Below, one piece after another: positions 36,063-44,712 of a stretch of DNA of 64,000 nt. Source of the stretch: JAMXLO01 sp963696645 (lineage in GTDB: Bacteria; Pseudomonadota; Alphaproteobacteria; Acetobacterales; Acetobacteraceae); the NCBI GenBank assembly GCA_963696645.1, contig CAVOKY010000002.1:186001-250000 (forward strand), given 5' to 3'. Under the pieces are notes generated by a model. It was given only the letters and a program-made list of their open reading frames with translations, searched no databases and was not told where the DNA came from. The first letter of the stretch is position 1; each line of letters begins with the position of its first letter. Made by a program: the position numbers and the translations under genes.

Positions 36063-36275
36063 ATGGCGATGCCTGATGAGGACAAACCGGACGCGGAATT
36101 CGACGCCATGACGTCCCGGCTGCTGCGACGCGAAGCATTGCGTCGCGCGGCCGAGGAGATGAACACGACGTCGGGGCCGGGGCTTGAAGGCGTGCTTGCG
36201 CGGATCTCGGCTGAAGTGACAGCCGAGGCCGGCAGTCGCACGGCTACGCCGGCGGTGCCGAAATCTCGTCCGTAA
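36063..36275 (+). CDS. small charged protein (70 residues)
   Basis: The 70-residue product is rich in acidic residues in its first half (MPDEDKPDAEFDAM) and helical in the middle (LLRREALRRAAEEMN). It begins at ATG 36063 after GGCGGAGCAAG. It overlaps the 3' end of the convergent transglutaminase-like gene by 32 bases. I do not recognise a family. The position directly after groEL suggests either co-transcription through the palindrome or an independent short gene. Confidence 0.55.
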   Translation: MAMPDEDKPDAEFDAMTSRLLRREALRRAAEEMNTTSGPGLEGVLARISAEVTAEAGSRTATPAVPKSRP

Positions 36276-37062
36276 ACACCTGAAAGCTTACCAGCGTGTT
36301 GGGGCCGAACGTGTTGCTGATCGGCACATCGACCGCATCGCGCCCACGCGCCATCAGCACGCGGCCAATCCGCGGCACATTGTTGCGCGGATCGAAGGTG
36401 TGCCAGGCGCCGTCAAGATAGGCCTCGAACCAGCCGGCGAAATCCATCGGTCCATATGGCGGCGGCACGCCGATATCGCCGAGATAGCCGGTGCAATAGC
36501 GCGCCGGAATGTTCATGCAACGGCACAGCGCCACGGCCAGGTGCGCGAAATCGCGGCAGACGCCGGTTCGCTCGTTGAAAGCCTCCCAGGCTGTGCGGGT
36601 GGGGCGGGCGTTCGCGTAGTCGAAGACGATATGGTTATGCACGAAGTCGCAGATCGCCTGCACGCGGCCCCAGCCGAGCGGTGCATCCTTGAACAGGCGC
36701 CAGGCGGTCTCGGAAAGGAGATCGGTTTCGCAGTAGCGGCTGCCGAGCAGGAAGACCAAAGTCTCCTGCGGCAGATCCTGCACCAAATGCTGCCGAGCCG
36801 CGGGAACCACCGGATCGGGCGTGCCGCTGTCGTTCAAAATCCCGGTGCTGGCGATCCGAATGCGCCCGGGCGGCGCCACGATGCGGCTGCACCAGTTGCC
36901 GAACGCATCGCGATAGGCTGCTGATCGGCACCGGTGGTCGGTCGTCAAATGGTCGGCGACGACGATGTCGGGCGCGCGGGAATGATGGATGTTCAGCATC
37001 AGCAGCATCGGGGTCGGCTGCGGACAATCATAGATCAACTCGTAGCCGACGCGGATTTGCAT
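36244..37062 (-). CDS. transglutaminase-like cysteine peptidase family protein
   Basis: This 272-residue cytoplasmic protein has a transglutaminase/protease-like core. The catalytic triad positions are visible: cysteine in RTGVCRDFAHLAVALCR (near residue 166), histidine in GAWHTFDPRNN (near 221) and the aspartate in the same motif. The N-terminal part has the Bact_transglu_N pattern seen in circularly related alphaproteobacterial proteins. The ATG at 37062 gives MQIRVGYELIYDC; a longer reading runs into noncoding sequence. Family members can act on amide bonds, but no substrate is known. It is divergent from a small 82-residue gene 39 bases away. Confidence 0.88.
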   Translation of the reverse strand: MQIRVGYELIYDCPQPTPMLLMLNIHHSRAPDIVVADHLTTDHRCRSAAYRDAFGNWCSRIVAPPGRIRIASTGILNDSGTPDPVVPAARQHLVQDLPQETLVFLLGSRYCETDLLSETAWRLFKDAPLGWGRVQAICDFVHNHIVFDYANARPTRTAWEAFNERTGVCRDFAHLAVALCRCMNIPARYCTGYLGDIGVPPPYGPMDFAGWFEAYLDGAWHTFDPRNNVPRIGRVLMARGRDAVDVPISNTFGPNTLVSFQVFTDEISAPPA

Positions 37063-37101
37063 GCTATGCCCTGCCGTGAAATCAGGATTGGAGACCACAC
37101 C

Positions 37102-37350
37102 GTGACGCGCGAAACCATTTATCTTGTACAGGCATTCGAACCAGGCAAGGGGAATCGTCTGAGCGCTGCTGCACCAATTCGGTGCAAGTCGTCGGAATCG
37201 GCGCGGAGAAGAGCAGAAGCGCTGGCGGAAACCAAGGCGGGTGTGGTTGCGTTCTCCACGTCTGGCGACGCGGAGCTGGGTGACTATGACGAAGCACCAA
37301 CGATCATATTCAGGTCGGGGCGGTTGCCGGCGCAATTCGATGATGTATGA
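37102..37350 (+). CDS. small conserved protein (82 residues)
   Basis: The product starts at GTG 37102 (VTRETIYLVQAFEPGKGNRL) and ends FRSGRLPAQFDDV. I believe this is a conserved Acetobacteraceae/Rhizobiales short protein, recognised by the ETIYLVQ.FE.GKG opening and the AGVVAFS.SGDAELGDYDE middle. TGGAGA precedes the start. The function is unknown; no signal or membrane segment is visible. It is divergent from the transglutaminase-like gene, so the two may share a promoter region. Confidence 0.75.
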   Translation: MTRETIYLVQAFEPGKGNRLSAAAPIRCKSSESARRRAEALAETKAGVVAFSTSGDAELGDYDEAPTIIFRSGRLPAQFDDV

Positions 37351-37808
37351 GGCGTGGTGAACCGAATCGCGGCGGCAATGCCGGACGGGCATGGCGCTAA
37401 GGTCTTGCGCGCCAAATGGCCAATGCAAGAATGACGATTGGGACAAGCACAAGCCACGCTGCGCCGTCTACCAGCATTGGACGGTCCTGTTAATTCTGCC
37501 AAGGCCGCAGGTCTCACCATCGCCGTCAGCGTGGCGGAAAGCGTCGCGATGGGTGGTGTGTGCCATGCATTGCATATGGCATGGCGGCAGCACGGATACA
37601 TGACAAGAAATCGATATATTTGCTGCCCCGCCGGAGCGTGGCGCGGATGCAGAGCCGAGCCGACGTCAGGACAAGGGACATCGAGTGCATAAACGCGAGC
37701 GCAGTCATCCGGTCGATCGCCCCTGACGGCGGAAACCTCGCGTCTTGTATAGCACGGCAAGATGCTTACATCCTGTTGAGAATTCCCGCACAAATTGAGG
37801 AAAATCCG
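37351..37808. other. 458-base intergenic stretch without a gene
   Basis: No frame gives protein-like composition across this stretch. Its only clear structure is an imperfect palindrome, TGCCATGC (37561-37568) with GCATGGCG (37579-37586) around a 10-base spacer, which could be an operator. The downstream end carries a GAGGA site for the next gene. The promoter of the five-gene small-protein cluster at 37809-39483 is expected here. Confidence 0.5.
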
Positions 37809-38312
37809 GTGACAACGACTGATGTGACCGCCATGCAGCGGTCAGATCTGAATGAGTTCCTGTTTGCCGACGTTGGCACGGAAGCCAACGGCATGATGCT
37901 CAGCGTCGTGTCTGTGCTTGCGCGTCAGGGCAGCGATCCATGGCGGGAGGCGGACCGCCTGGCTGAATTGCCGAAGGCGGAAGCCACCGACAGCTTGGCG
38001 CGGACCATTGCGGAAATGCCGAGAAGCCTGTGGGATCTTCCCGCCGCGGTGTTGATTGCGGTGCGTCTGACCGGCTTATTGCCGACGCGGCCCGCGAGAG
38101 GGGCAAAGCATACCGCAATCCAATGGCCGGCGAATCGAAGCATTGTGGCGATGGCATGCGTGGTGCTGGCGATCGCCATGGCCGGCGCCATGTTCAAGCA
38201 ATTGGCTCAGCCGGTGAGACCCGATGGGATGGATGTTGCCTCGTTCACTTCCGCTGCACCCGCTGGTGCCGCCGTGCCTGGCGATCATTCGCAACAAGGA
38301 AGTCACCAATGA
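37809..38312 (+). CDS. small membrane protein (167 residues), first of a five-gene set
   Basis: The 167-residue product begins at GTG 37809 behind GAGGA. Residues 1-95 form a soluble, mostly helical domain (FLFADVGTEANGMMLSVVSV, then LAELPKAEATDSLARTIAEM); a transmembrane helix follows near 113-130 (IVAMACVVLAIAMAGAMF). The remaining tail is short and probably periplasmic. I do not recognise the family. Its stop overlaps the next ATG by 4 bases (ATGA), so translation is coupled to the 108-residue gene. Confidence 0.72.
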   Translation: MTTTDVTAMQRSDLNEFLFADVGTEANGMMLSVVSVLARQGSDPWREADRLAELPKAEATDSLARTIAEMPRSLWDLPAAVLIAVRLTGLLPTRPARGAKHTAIQWPANRSIVAMACVVLAIAMAGAMFKQLAQPVRPDGMDVASFTSAAPAGAAVPGDHSQQGSHQ

Positions 38313-38635
38313 ACACGGAGCCTGCCGTCGACGACGAGAAACAACCGGACGCTGACGCCAACAAGCAGGCGGACGCGATGAAGGATCAATTGCGCAAGGA
38401 TGTCGCGTCGTGGTCGGCCGGGCGGTCGGAAGGTCTGGGGCGCCAGGTCGTCGAAGCGAGCGTCCCGGCAGCAAAGCAGCCCGTCGCGCAGCCGGTCCGG
38501 CGCGTAAGGCGGGCAAAGCCTGCATCAGTCGAAGCGCTGCCGGTAGCCGCTGCGAAAAAGCCCTTCAGCATGTCGTACGATGGCGTCACGGAAGCGGATT
38601 ACATCACCTACATGATCGCCCGCGGTGCCCGGTGA
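38309..38635 (+). CDS. small basic protein (108 residues)
   Basis: The 108-residue product starts at ATG 38309, within the previous stop. Residues 1-40 are acidic and hydrophilic (QPDADANKQADAMKDQLRKD); the central part is rich in Ala/Pro/Arg and looks disordered; the end (KPFSMSYDGVTEADYITYMI) is more ordered. No family is recognised. AAGGAAG precedes the ATG. Coupling on both sides suggests that the product works with its neighbours. Confidence 0.65.
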   Translation: MNTEPAVDDEKQPDADANKQADAMKDQLRKDVASWSAGRSEGLGRQVVEASVPAAKQPVAQPVRRVRRAKPASVEALPVAAAKKPFSMSYDGVTEADYITYMIARGAR

Positions 38636-38835
38636 CCTGGGTCACCTTCGAAACCGCCGGAGGAGGGCTGGTGGTGATACAGTCGATCCACGTTGTGGCG
38701 ATTTACGACGAACAAGGCGCAGTCAAGCTGGCCACGACCGCCGGCGGCGTGCATGTCCTGAAGGACATGACCGTGCAGCGTGCCGCGGGATTGGTCGCTG
38801 CCGCGGCTGACGCAGATGCCGCGCGGACCAGCTAG
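38632..38835 (+). CDS. small protein (67 residues)
   Basis: The 67-residue product starts at a GTG that overlaps the previous stop by 4 bases. It reads as a short beta-sheet unit (VTWVTFETAGGGLVVIQSIHVV, split for length) followed by an alanine-rich helix. There is no known domain or export signal. The overlap, not composition, is the main support. The gene sits third in the set. Confidence 0.55.
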   Translation: MTWVTFETAGGGLVVIQSIHVVAIYDEQGAVKLATTAGGVHVLKDMTVQRAAGLVAAAADADAARTS

Positions 38836-38882
38836 CAAAACCTGGAGCAGATACCATCTGCGGCCACGCACCTGGAGCAATC

Positions 38883-39098
38883 ATGCAAGCCGGAACTAGA
38901 TTTGACGGCCAGATCGCTTACGATTTCGAGGAATTCTGCAAGGATTACGGACATCCGACCGGGCAGATGTTCACCTTCGAGGTGACGCACAACGCTGTCA
39001 CCTATGTCTATGCCGACGTCATCGGCACCATCCGCGGCGGCGAGGTGGTGTTCTGCCTCAACGGTGACGATCTGGTACTCACGCGGAAGGCCCACTGA
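38883..39098 (+). CDS. small protein (71 residues)
   Basis: The 71-residue product (MQAGTRFDGQIAYDFEEFCK at the start) has a mixed alpha/beta composition with FTFEVTHNAVTYVYADVIG in the middle. The preceding 45 bases contain ACCTGGAGCA twice (38841 and 38869), the second acting as its ribosome-binding site. No family is recognised. It is the fourth of five co-directional small genes. Confidence 0.6.
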   Translation: MQAGTRFDGQIAYDFEEFCKDYGHPTGQMFTFEVTHNAVTYVYADVIGTIRGGEVVFCLNGDDLVLTRKAH

Positions 39099-39117
39099 GC
39101 AGGAGCATCGGACACGC

Positions 39118-39483
39118 GTGAACCTCCGGCTGGCAGCATCGAGCGACGGCCGCGCCCTGGCAATTCGCGACCATATACTGCCGCTGCTGCGCGAGCGTGG
39201 CGCGCTGGAGGTGCAACGCGATACTGTGCGGGTCATCGAGCTTCGCGCGCCGCCATGGATTTTCCGCCACTGGACTCCGTTCAACGAGTTGAACGCGGAT
39301 GAAGCGTCGTCGCCGGGCTATCGGCGCGCGATTGAGCGCCAGCACACGCAGCCGGACCTGCCATATGGTCTTGATGTTTGGCACGGCACGAGGGTGCTCC
39401 GCGTGCTGTGGGCAGATGACGGGAAGTTCGACGTGGCCGGCTTTATACGTGGCGCGTGGGAAGAGGACGTGCTGGCGTTGTAA
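39118..39483 (+). CDS. small protein (121 residues)
   Basis: The 121-residue product begins at GTG 39118. The middle (PPWIFRHWTPFNELNADE) and the C-terminus (VLWADDGKFDVAGFIRGAWE) are protein-like and rich in aromatic residues, unlike the shadow reads. No signal peptide or known domain is visible. An ATG is absent, so the start could lie further in. It closes the five-gene set and is convergent with the tandem cold-shock gene. Confidence 0.6.
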   Translation: MNLRLAASSDGRALAIRDHILPLLRERGALEVQRDTVRVIELRAPPWIFRHWTPFNELNADEASSPGYRRAIERQHTQPDLPYGLDVWHGTRVLRVLWADDGKFDVAGFIRGAWEEDVLAL

Positions 39484-39610
39484 CGCGGCCAAGCTTGTCC
39501 TGGCCATCACCACGAGTAGTGTGCCTCGGCGGGTGGCCGGAACAGGCCCGAACATGACAATGTTGCCGGGTTTCATCCCGGGCCGGTGAGAAACTCGTGG
39601 TAACAGGAGC

Positions 39611-40249
39611 CTATTCGAGACTGATCGTGCCTGCCTCCGGCCCCTTGGCACCCTGTACGACGCCCATGCGCACCGACTGACCTTCCTGCAATGGTCCGAG
39701 CCCGGCGCGCTCCAGCACCGTCGCGTGGATGAACACGTCCTTGCCGCCGGATTGCGGCGTGATGAAGCCGAAACCCTTGTCGGGATTGTACCACTTCACC
39801 GTGCCCATCATCTCGACAGCGGAACTGAGATCGATCTGGCGGCGGGGACCATCCTGGGTGCGCGGGCGGGCGCCGGCGAACTGCTGGCGGCGCGGTGCCG
39901 GCTGCTCCGCCGTGCTTTCATCAACCGAAACGACCTGATCGATCTGGCGGCCCTTGGGGCCCTGGCCCACGCGGATCTTCAGCGTGGCTCCCGGGCTGAC
40001 GGTCTGATATCCGGCGGCCTGCAAGGTGTTCACGTGCAGGAACACGTCACCCGAACCATCGGCCAGGGCAGCGAAGCCGTAGCCTTTCTCGGTGTTGAAC
40101 CACTTCACGGTCGCCTGCGCCTCGGGCGCGGACGAACCAGGCGCGAAGCCGGGAAAGGTCACCGGGGAAGGGGTGTTGCCAAAGAAATTGTCATCGTCGA
40201 AGCCACGACGGCGAGGCTGCCGCTGCCGGTCGTTCCTGGGAGATCGCAA
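39611..40249 (-). CDS. tandem cold-shock domain protein
   Basis: This 212-residue protein contains two cold-shock domains. The first is at about 44-110 (QATVKWFNTEKGYGFAALAD, with DVFLHVNTL) and the second at about 145-210 (GTVKWYNPDKGFGFITPQSG, with DVFIHATVLE). An Arg/Gln-rich linker separates them, and a basic N-terminal tail (RSPRNDRQRQPRRR) may add RNA binding. Two-domain Csp proteins are common in alphaproteobacteria and act as RNA chaperones. The start at 40249 gives a plausible N-terminus, though the tail could be shorter. It is convergent with the 121-residue gene. Confidence 0.93.
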   Translation of the reverse strand: MRSPRNDRQRQPRRRGFDDDNFFGNTPSPVTFPGFAPGSSAPEAQATVKWFNTEKGYGFAALADGSGDVFLHVNTLQAAGYQTVSPGATLKIRVGQGPKGRQIDQVVSVDESTAEQPAPRRQQFAGARPRTQDGPRRQIDLSSAVEMMGTVKWYNPDKGFGFITPQSGGKDVFIHATVLERAGLGPLQEGQSVRMGVVQGAKGPEAGTISLE

Positions 40250-40421
40250 GGTAAAGCTGTCCTCTGTGGTCGGTTCTTAACGAAGCTGCGGCGAGGATAC
40301 GCCGGATCGCGGCGCGTTGGTAGTGGTACCGCTCGGCTGGTCGCCTTCCGCGGGTGCCCGGTTCCGGTGGCACTTCGATGAACATCGCGCGGATCGTGTA
40401 ATCCAGGGGCTGGGGTGCCAT

Positions 40422-40634
40422 ATGATATTAATGACAGAAGCAACCTACCGGGTCGTTCAGCGCGCCGATGACAGCTTTGCGGTTGAAGTCGCGCGCTCCG
40501 GCGTGCTGCCGCAGGTTGCGGCCGGCTTTGCTACCGAGGCTGAGGCGCTGGGCTGGGTCGCCCAGGACAAGCGGCTTTGGGAATCGGCCGATCCATTCCG
40601 GACCCCCGCCGGCCGGAAGCGGCGCGGGTACTGA
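40422..40634 (+). CDS. small conserved protein (70 residues)
   Basis: The 70-residue product (MILMTEATYRVVQRADDSFA at the start) contains AVEVARSGVLPQVAAGFATE and ends PFRTPAGRKRRGY. I believe similar short proteins with the LPQVA.GF.TEAEA.GW pattern occur widely in alphaproteobacteria as hypothetical genes. The start may be the second Met (40431). It is followed at 4 bases by a 98-residue gene on the same strand. Function is unknown. Confidence 0.75.
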   Translation: MILMTEATYRVVQRADDSFAVEVARSGVLPQVAAGFATEAEALGWVAQDKRLWESADPFRTPAGRKRRGY

Positions 40635-40638
40635 CGGC

Positions 40639-40935
40639 GTGACACCGCGGCGTCCTGCGATCGCCTGGTTCACCCGGAGGAATTATCCGCAGCATCGTGC
40701 GTTGGATCCGGCTGGTCTGCCGGTGACATTCGACGACTGGCTCGCGCTGGCCGGCCTGCGTAGCGATCTGGTTGGCCGATGCGCCCGGGTAGTCATCGAA
40801 CCCGCCCGGTTTGCTGCGTGGTGCCGAGCCCAAGGACGTGAAGCGGACGCGTCCGCGCGGAATGCTTTCGCCCAGGTCGTCGCCGATAACGGACGCAGCC
40901 GCGGTTGGTGGCACCGCAGGGTTGTTCCGCGCTGA
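40639..40935 (+). CDS. small protein (98 residues)
   Basis: The 98-residue product starts at GTG 40639. It is tryptophan- and arginine-rich (VTPRRPAIAWFTRRNYPQH; WWHRRVVPR at the end), with a central DDWLALAGLRSDLVGRCARV. No family is recognised. Four bases separate it from the 70-residue gene, favouring one transcript. The stop lies just upstream of the desaturase gene's 3' end on the other strand. Confidence 0.6.
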   Translation: MTPRRPAIAWFTRRNYPQHRALDPAGLPVTFDDWLALAGLRSDLVGRCARVVIEPARFAAWCRAQGREADASARNAFAQVVADNGRSRGWWHRRVVPR

Positions 40936-40974
40936 GGGCAAGGGCGGAGCGGGGTGCCGGCAAGCGGGCGCCGT

Positions 40975-42159
40975 CTAGCTGGTTGGCGATGCGCCTCCGG
41001 CGGAGGAAACCGCCGATACCTCGATCAACCGCGAATAAACCAACTCCAGCAGCCGTTCACGCGCGGACACCGCAATTTCATCGAGGGATGGCGTCTGGGC
41101 GAGCCGCGACCGCGCGTAGCGACGCACCTCTTCCAGCGTCGGCACCTGCGGCAAATCGATTTCGGCCCAGAACATCTCTGCCTGCACGCGCGCCGACAGG
41201 AAGCGCGATTTCAGATCGGCCCAGCCAGGCGCGTGGGCGAGCGCTTCAAGCACCTGGCTGGCGATGTTGTTGACCGGGAAGGATGCGGCAAGCTGGCCGG
41301 CGACCTTGTCGATCACCAGCCGTCCCAGCTTCTGTTCACCGCGCAGCACCGTCTTCGGCGGCACATGCAGGTCCCAGACAATGCCCAGCCACGACAAGGC
41401 ACGCAACGCGTAGTAGGTCGGGTCATATTCCCACCAACGGAATCCCTGGCGGACCGATGCCTGATAGGCATGATGGTTGTTGTGCCAGCCCTCGCCCATG
41501 GTCAGCAGTGCCAGCAGCCAGTTGTTCCTGGACTGGTCGCCGGTGACGTAGCGCGACCGGCCGACCAGATGGGCGAGCGAGTTGATGCTGAATGTCGCAT
41601 GCCACAGCACCACGGTGCTCCAGCAGAAGCCGACAACCAGACCTGGCCAACCGGCGATCAGCCACGTCGCCACGCCGAGTACCGTTGGAGGCAGGTAGAG
41701 CAGCCGATCGAGCCACCGCAGCTCGGGGAAGCGGCTCAGGTCGCGAACCATCGAATAGTCGGTGTTGTTGTTGCGCGGCACGAAGATCCAGCCGAGATGC
41801 GAATACAGGAAGCCGCGCTGTATCGGTGAGTGCACATCGAGCTCGGTGTCCGAGTATTTGTGGTGCGTGCGATGGTTGGCAGCCCACCACAGAATGCCGC
41901 GCTGGGCTGACGTCTCCGCCAGGAATGCCAGGATGAACTGGAAGACGCGGCTGGTGTGGTAGGCGCGATGCGAAAAGTACCGATGATAGCCGGCACCAAT
42001 GGCGAAAATCCGCAACAGGTACAGCGCGATGCCAAGCATCACGACTCCTGGCGTGACGCCGGTCCAGAATGCGGCGAGGCATCCCAGATGAACCAGCACG
42101 AACCCGATACTCGACGGGTATGCTATGTCGTCCGCGTGGTTCTGCATGCCCCGCCTCAT
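40975..42159 (-). CDS. acyl-CoA desaturase (membrane fatty acid desaturase)
   Basis: This 394-residue integral membrane protein is a di-iron fatty acid desaturase of the delta-9/stearoyl-CoA type. The three histidine boxes are in order: HRYFSH near residue 59, HRTHH near 95 and HNNHH near 228. About four transmembrane helices surround them. The C-terminal 100 residues past the third box are an extra soluble segment (QVPTLEEVRRYARSRLAQT) not needed for catalysis. AGGAAA lies 8 bases before ATG 42159; ATG 42147 is an alternative. The product introduces a double bond into acyl chains, probably to tune membrane fluidity. Confidence 0.93.
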   Translation of the reverse strand: MRRGMQNHADDIAYPSSIGFVLVHLGCLAAFWTGVTPGVVMLGIALYLLRIFAIGAGYHRYFSHRAYHTSRVFQFILAFLAETSAQRGILWWAANHRTHHKYSDTELDVHSPIQRGFLYSHLGWIFVPRNNNTDYSMVRDLSRFPELRWLDRLLYLPPTVLGVATWLIAGWPGLVVGFCWSTVVLWHATFSINSLAHLVGRSRYVTGDQSRNNWLLALLTMGEGWHNNHHAYQASVRQGFRWWEYDPTYYALRALSWLGIVWDLHVPPKTVLRGEQKLGRLVIDKVAGQLAASFPVNNIASQVLEALAHAPGWADLKSRFLSARVQAEMFWAEIDLPQVPTLEEVRRYARSRLAQTPSLDEIAVSARERLLELVYSRLIEVSAVSSAGGASPTS

Positions 42160-42233
42160 TGATTATTTCCTGCCCGGAGGTGTGTGATTCCTGGATAGCA
42201 TGGATCGTTCCGTGCGTGGAAGCTGACCATGAA

Positions 42234-43479
42234 TCACGCCGCGGGACGGTAGCTGGTGCGGCGACGCGACCCCTGGCGCCAGTGGGATGGACGATTTGCC
42301 GGTGCCGGCCTTGCCGGTTGGCGTTGCGCCTGTGTGGATGCGGCTGGCGGTACGCCACCGGCGACGTCGATTGTCACGCCGGTCATACGCTCGATGGCGC
42401 GCAAGGTGCCGTGCTCCGCCGCGTCACAGAACGAGATTGCGACGCCGCTGGCGCCGGCGCGCGCGGTGCGACCGATGCGATGGATGTAATCCTCCGGCTG
42501 GGCTGGCAGATCGAAGTTGATGACATGCGAAATGCCGGTCACATCGATGCCACGCGCGGCGATGTCGGTTGCCACCAGCACGCGCGCTCGTCCATTCCTG
42601 AAATCGTTCTAATGCCTGCTGCCGCGCCGGCTGGCTTTTGTTGCCGTGGATGGCACTGACCTGGATACCGCCCAAGTCGAGCGTTTCTGCAACGCGATCG
42701 GCGCCGCGCTTGGTGCGGGTGAAGACAATGACGCGGGACATCGCGGGGTCTGCCAGCAGCCGTCCGAGCAGCGCCCGCTTGGCGGCGGGATCGACGAAAT
42801 GCACGTGCTGCCGGATGGGCAGGTCGCCGCTCGTGGCGCGGGCGATTTCCACCCGCACGGGATTGCGCAGCAGCGTTTCGGCCAGCTTGCCGACCTCGGC
42901 GGGCATGGTTGCCGAAAACAACGCCGACTGCCGCTGCTGCGGCAGCGTCGCGACGATGCGCCGGATGTCGCGGATGAAACCGAGATCGAGCATGCGATCC
43001 GCTTCGTCGAGCACGAAATGCCGGACTTCATTCAGTTTGAGTTCGCCGGTAGCCAACAGGTCGCAGATGCGGCCAGGCGTGCCGACGACGATGTCAACGC
43101 CGCCACGCATCCGCTGCACCTGCATGGAGCGGCTCATGCCGCCGAGAATGGCGACGGTGCGCTGCTTCAACTGGCTGCCGAGGCGACGCAGGTGATCTTC
43201 GATCTGCAGCGCGAGTTCGCGCGTCGGCGCCAGGATCAGGGCGCGGGTGGCGTAGCGGTGCGGTTGTGCCGGGTTGGCTGCCAGATGTTGCATCATGGGG
43301 AGGGCGAACGCGGCAGTCTTGCCGGTACCGGTCTGGGCGATGCCAAGCAGATCGCGGCCGGCAAGCAGTGGCGGCACGGCACTCGCCTGGATTGGTGTTG
43401 GTTGCAGGAAGCGTTCCCGGTCGAGGGCGCGCAGCAGAGGCTCGGCAAGACCGAGGGCGGCGAAGGTAATCGCTGACAC
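42234..43479 (-). pseudogene. DEAD-box RNA helicase (RhlE-like), frameshifted
   Basis: The first frame encodes the N-terminal helicase core with intact motifs: Q motif FLQPTPIQA, AQTGTGKT (I), PTRELALQ (Ia), GGVDIVVGTPGR, LDEADRMLD (II) and SATMP (III). The second frame supplies the rest: LVATDIAARGIDV (V) and HRIGRTARAG (VI). Reading passes from one to the other if one C is dropped near 42600 (TTT-C-AGG gives F-R-N-G-R-A-R-V). In the sequence as given the protein ends without motifs V and VI. An intact copy would be about 410 residues. The GTG at 43479 and the ATG at 43518 are candidate starts. Confidence 0.85.
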
Positions 43480-43899
43480 TGAGTATAGGGCTCCAGCACC
43501 GATTGCCGCTGGCTGCATGCCAGCGGACGAAATAGGGTGCCTTGATGTTCGCCTGCCCGCGCGACAATGGGGCGAACGCATTACAAAGAAGATTTCCGAG
43601 AGGGCGTCCAGCCAAAAAGTCGGAGCGCCAATCACGCATTCACGGAAGGCATCGGGTATATCGCCTGGATGGCGCGCAAAAGCAAGGCGTATTCAACGGG
43701 GCTGGCGGATCGCAGTCGGCAGGGACGTCAAGCCTGACGGCCAGACAGCCCTGTATCCCTGATTGTCATCGCGCCGGCACATGTAATGCGGCAGCATATT
43801 TTCGGCCGCACGATGTAATGGCTGACTGGACCCCCATGTTCAGGGATGCTGCACGTGCCGATGGGTGGAGATCAGTCCCCCACAGCGAAAAGAAATCCA
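43480..43899. other. 420-base intergenic stretch without a convincing gene
   Basis: A plus-strand read from 43542 to 44012 is arginine- and glycine-rich and overlaps the true gene downstream in a different frame, so I do not call it. A short read from 43669 (MARKSKAYSTGLADRSRQGR) is only 23 residues long and might be a residue of a gene or chance. No palindrome or promoter-like element stands out. Confidence 0.45.
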
Positions 43900-44256
43900 A
43901 TGCAAATTCCTGTTTGGCTGAAGCCCGGCCTATGGGGCGCAGCGACTGGTGCCGCGGCAATCACGATCGTCGGATTCTCGCAGCTTGGCTGGTACACCGC
44001 AAGTTCGGCTGACAGTCTCGCGCAGGAACGCGCCGATTCGGCGGTCGTCACTGCGCTGGTCCCGTATTGCGTCGCGAAAGCGCAGCAGGATCCCAACCAC
44101 GCTACCCTGGCCAAGTTCCAGTCAGAGCAAGAGTCATATTCGCGCACCGATCTGGTGATCCAGGCTGGCTGGGCGACACTTGGTGACGCGAAAGTTGGCG
44201 ACGATGCGCTGGCGCGTGCATGCGCGCACGAGCTTCATACGAAAAAAGCCAGCTGA
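43900..44256 (+). CDS. membrane-anchored protein (118 residues)
   Basis: The 118-residue product starts MQIPVWLKPGLWGAATGAAA. A hydrophobic helix spans about residues 10-31 and probably anchors the rest in the periplasm. The soluble part has two cysteines (LVPYCVAKAQQDPN and RACAHEL) that could form a disulfide. I recognise the layout (MxxPxWxKPGxWGAxxGA...YC) as a common alphaproteobacterial hypothetical membrane protein. The start at 43900 is preferred over 43846. Confidence 0.8.
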   Translation: MQIPVWLKPGLWGAATGAAAITIVGFSQLGWYTASSADSLAQERADSAVVTALVPYCVAKAQQDPNHATLAKFQSEQESYSRTDLVIQAGWATLGDAKVGDDALARACAHELHTKKAS

Positions 44257-44376
44257 AACTGTCGGCCCGATATGGCTCGGCGGCCAGAGTGGTTGGTCGC
44301 ATCGGGTTCCCTGTTGGCCGCCCACATGGCGATTAGTTTCTCTAAGATAGCAATGGCGAATTGACCGGAATATAGC

Positions 44377-44712
44377 ATGAGCAAAGCGGATCTCGGCACG
44401 AAATGCACCTGCGCGGGCTGCGGCCAGCGCTTCTATGACCTGAACCGGACTCCGGGCATGTGCCCAAAATGCGGTGTGGAACAGGCGCCGGAGAAGCCGC
44501 GCGCGGTTCGACCGTCTCGCACCTCGTTCGGCACCAGGCGCCTGTTTCGCCAGCCCGATCCGGTATTCGCTATCGAGGAGCCGGAGCCAGCCGTCACGTC
44601 CGACGCGGACGACGCCGATGCGGAAAACGATGAGGCGGCTGCTGAGCCGGACGAGGAAATCGAGGACGATGTGGTGGAAATCGGCGTAGTCCACCTTGAG
44701 GTGGAGACTTGA
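44377..44712 (+). CDS. TIGR02300 (FYDLN acid) family protein
   Basis: This 111-residue protein fits the FYDLN acid family of alphaproteobacteria. The hallmark CGQRFYDLNRTPGMCPKCG (residues about 15-33) has a CxxCG and a CPKCG pair, a small zinc-ribbon. The C-terminal half is very acidic (DADDADAENDEAAAEPDEE). Function is unknown. It follows the 118-residue gene by about 120 bases and overlaps the next start by 4 bases. Confidence 0.93.
   Translation: MSKADLGTKCTCAGCGQRFYDLNRTPGMCPKCGVEQAPEKPRAVRPSRTSFGTRRLFRQPDPVFAIEEPEPAVTSDADDADAENDEAAAEPDEEIEDDVVEIGVVHLEVET

Noticed and set aside
40191..40421. Minus-strand read of 76 codons overlapping the start of the tandem cold-shock gene
   Set aside because: It shares the start region of a clear cold-shock gene and shows no conserved pattern; a ribosome-binding site was not clear.
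43542..44012. Plus-strand read of 156 codons before the 118-residue membrane gene
   Set aside because: The composition is arginine/glycine/serine-rich, and it overlaps the start of the true gene in another frame.
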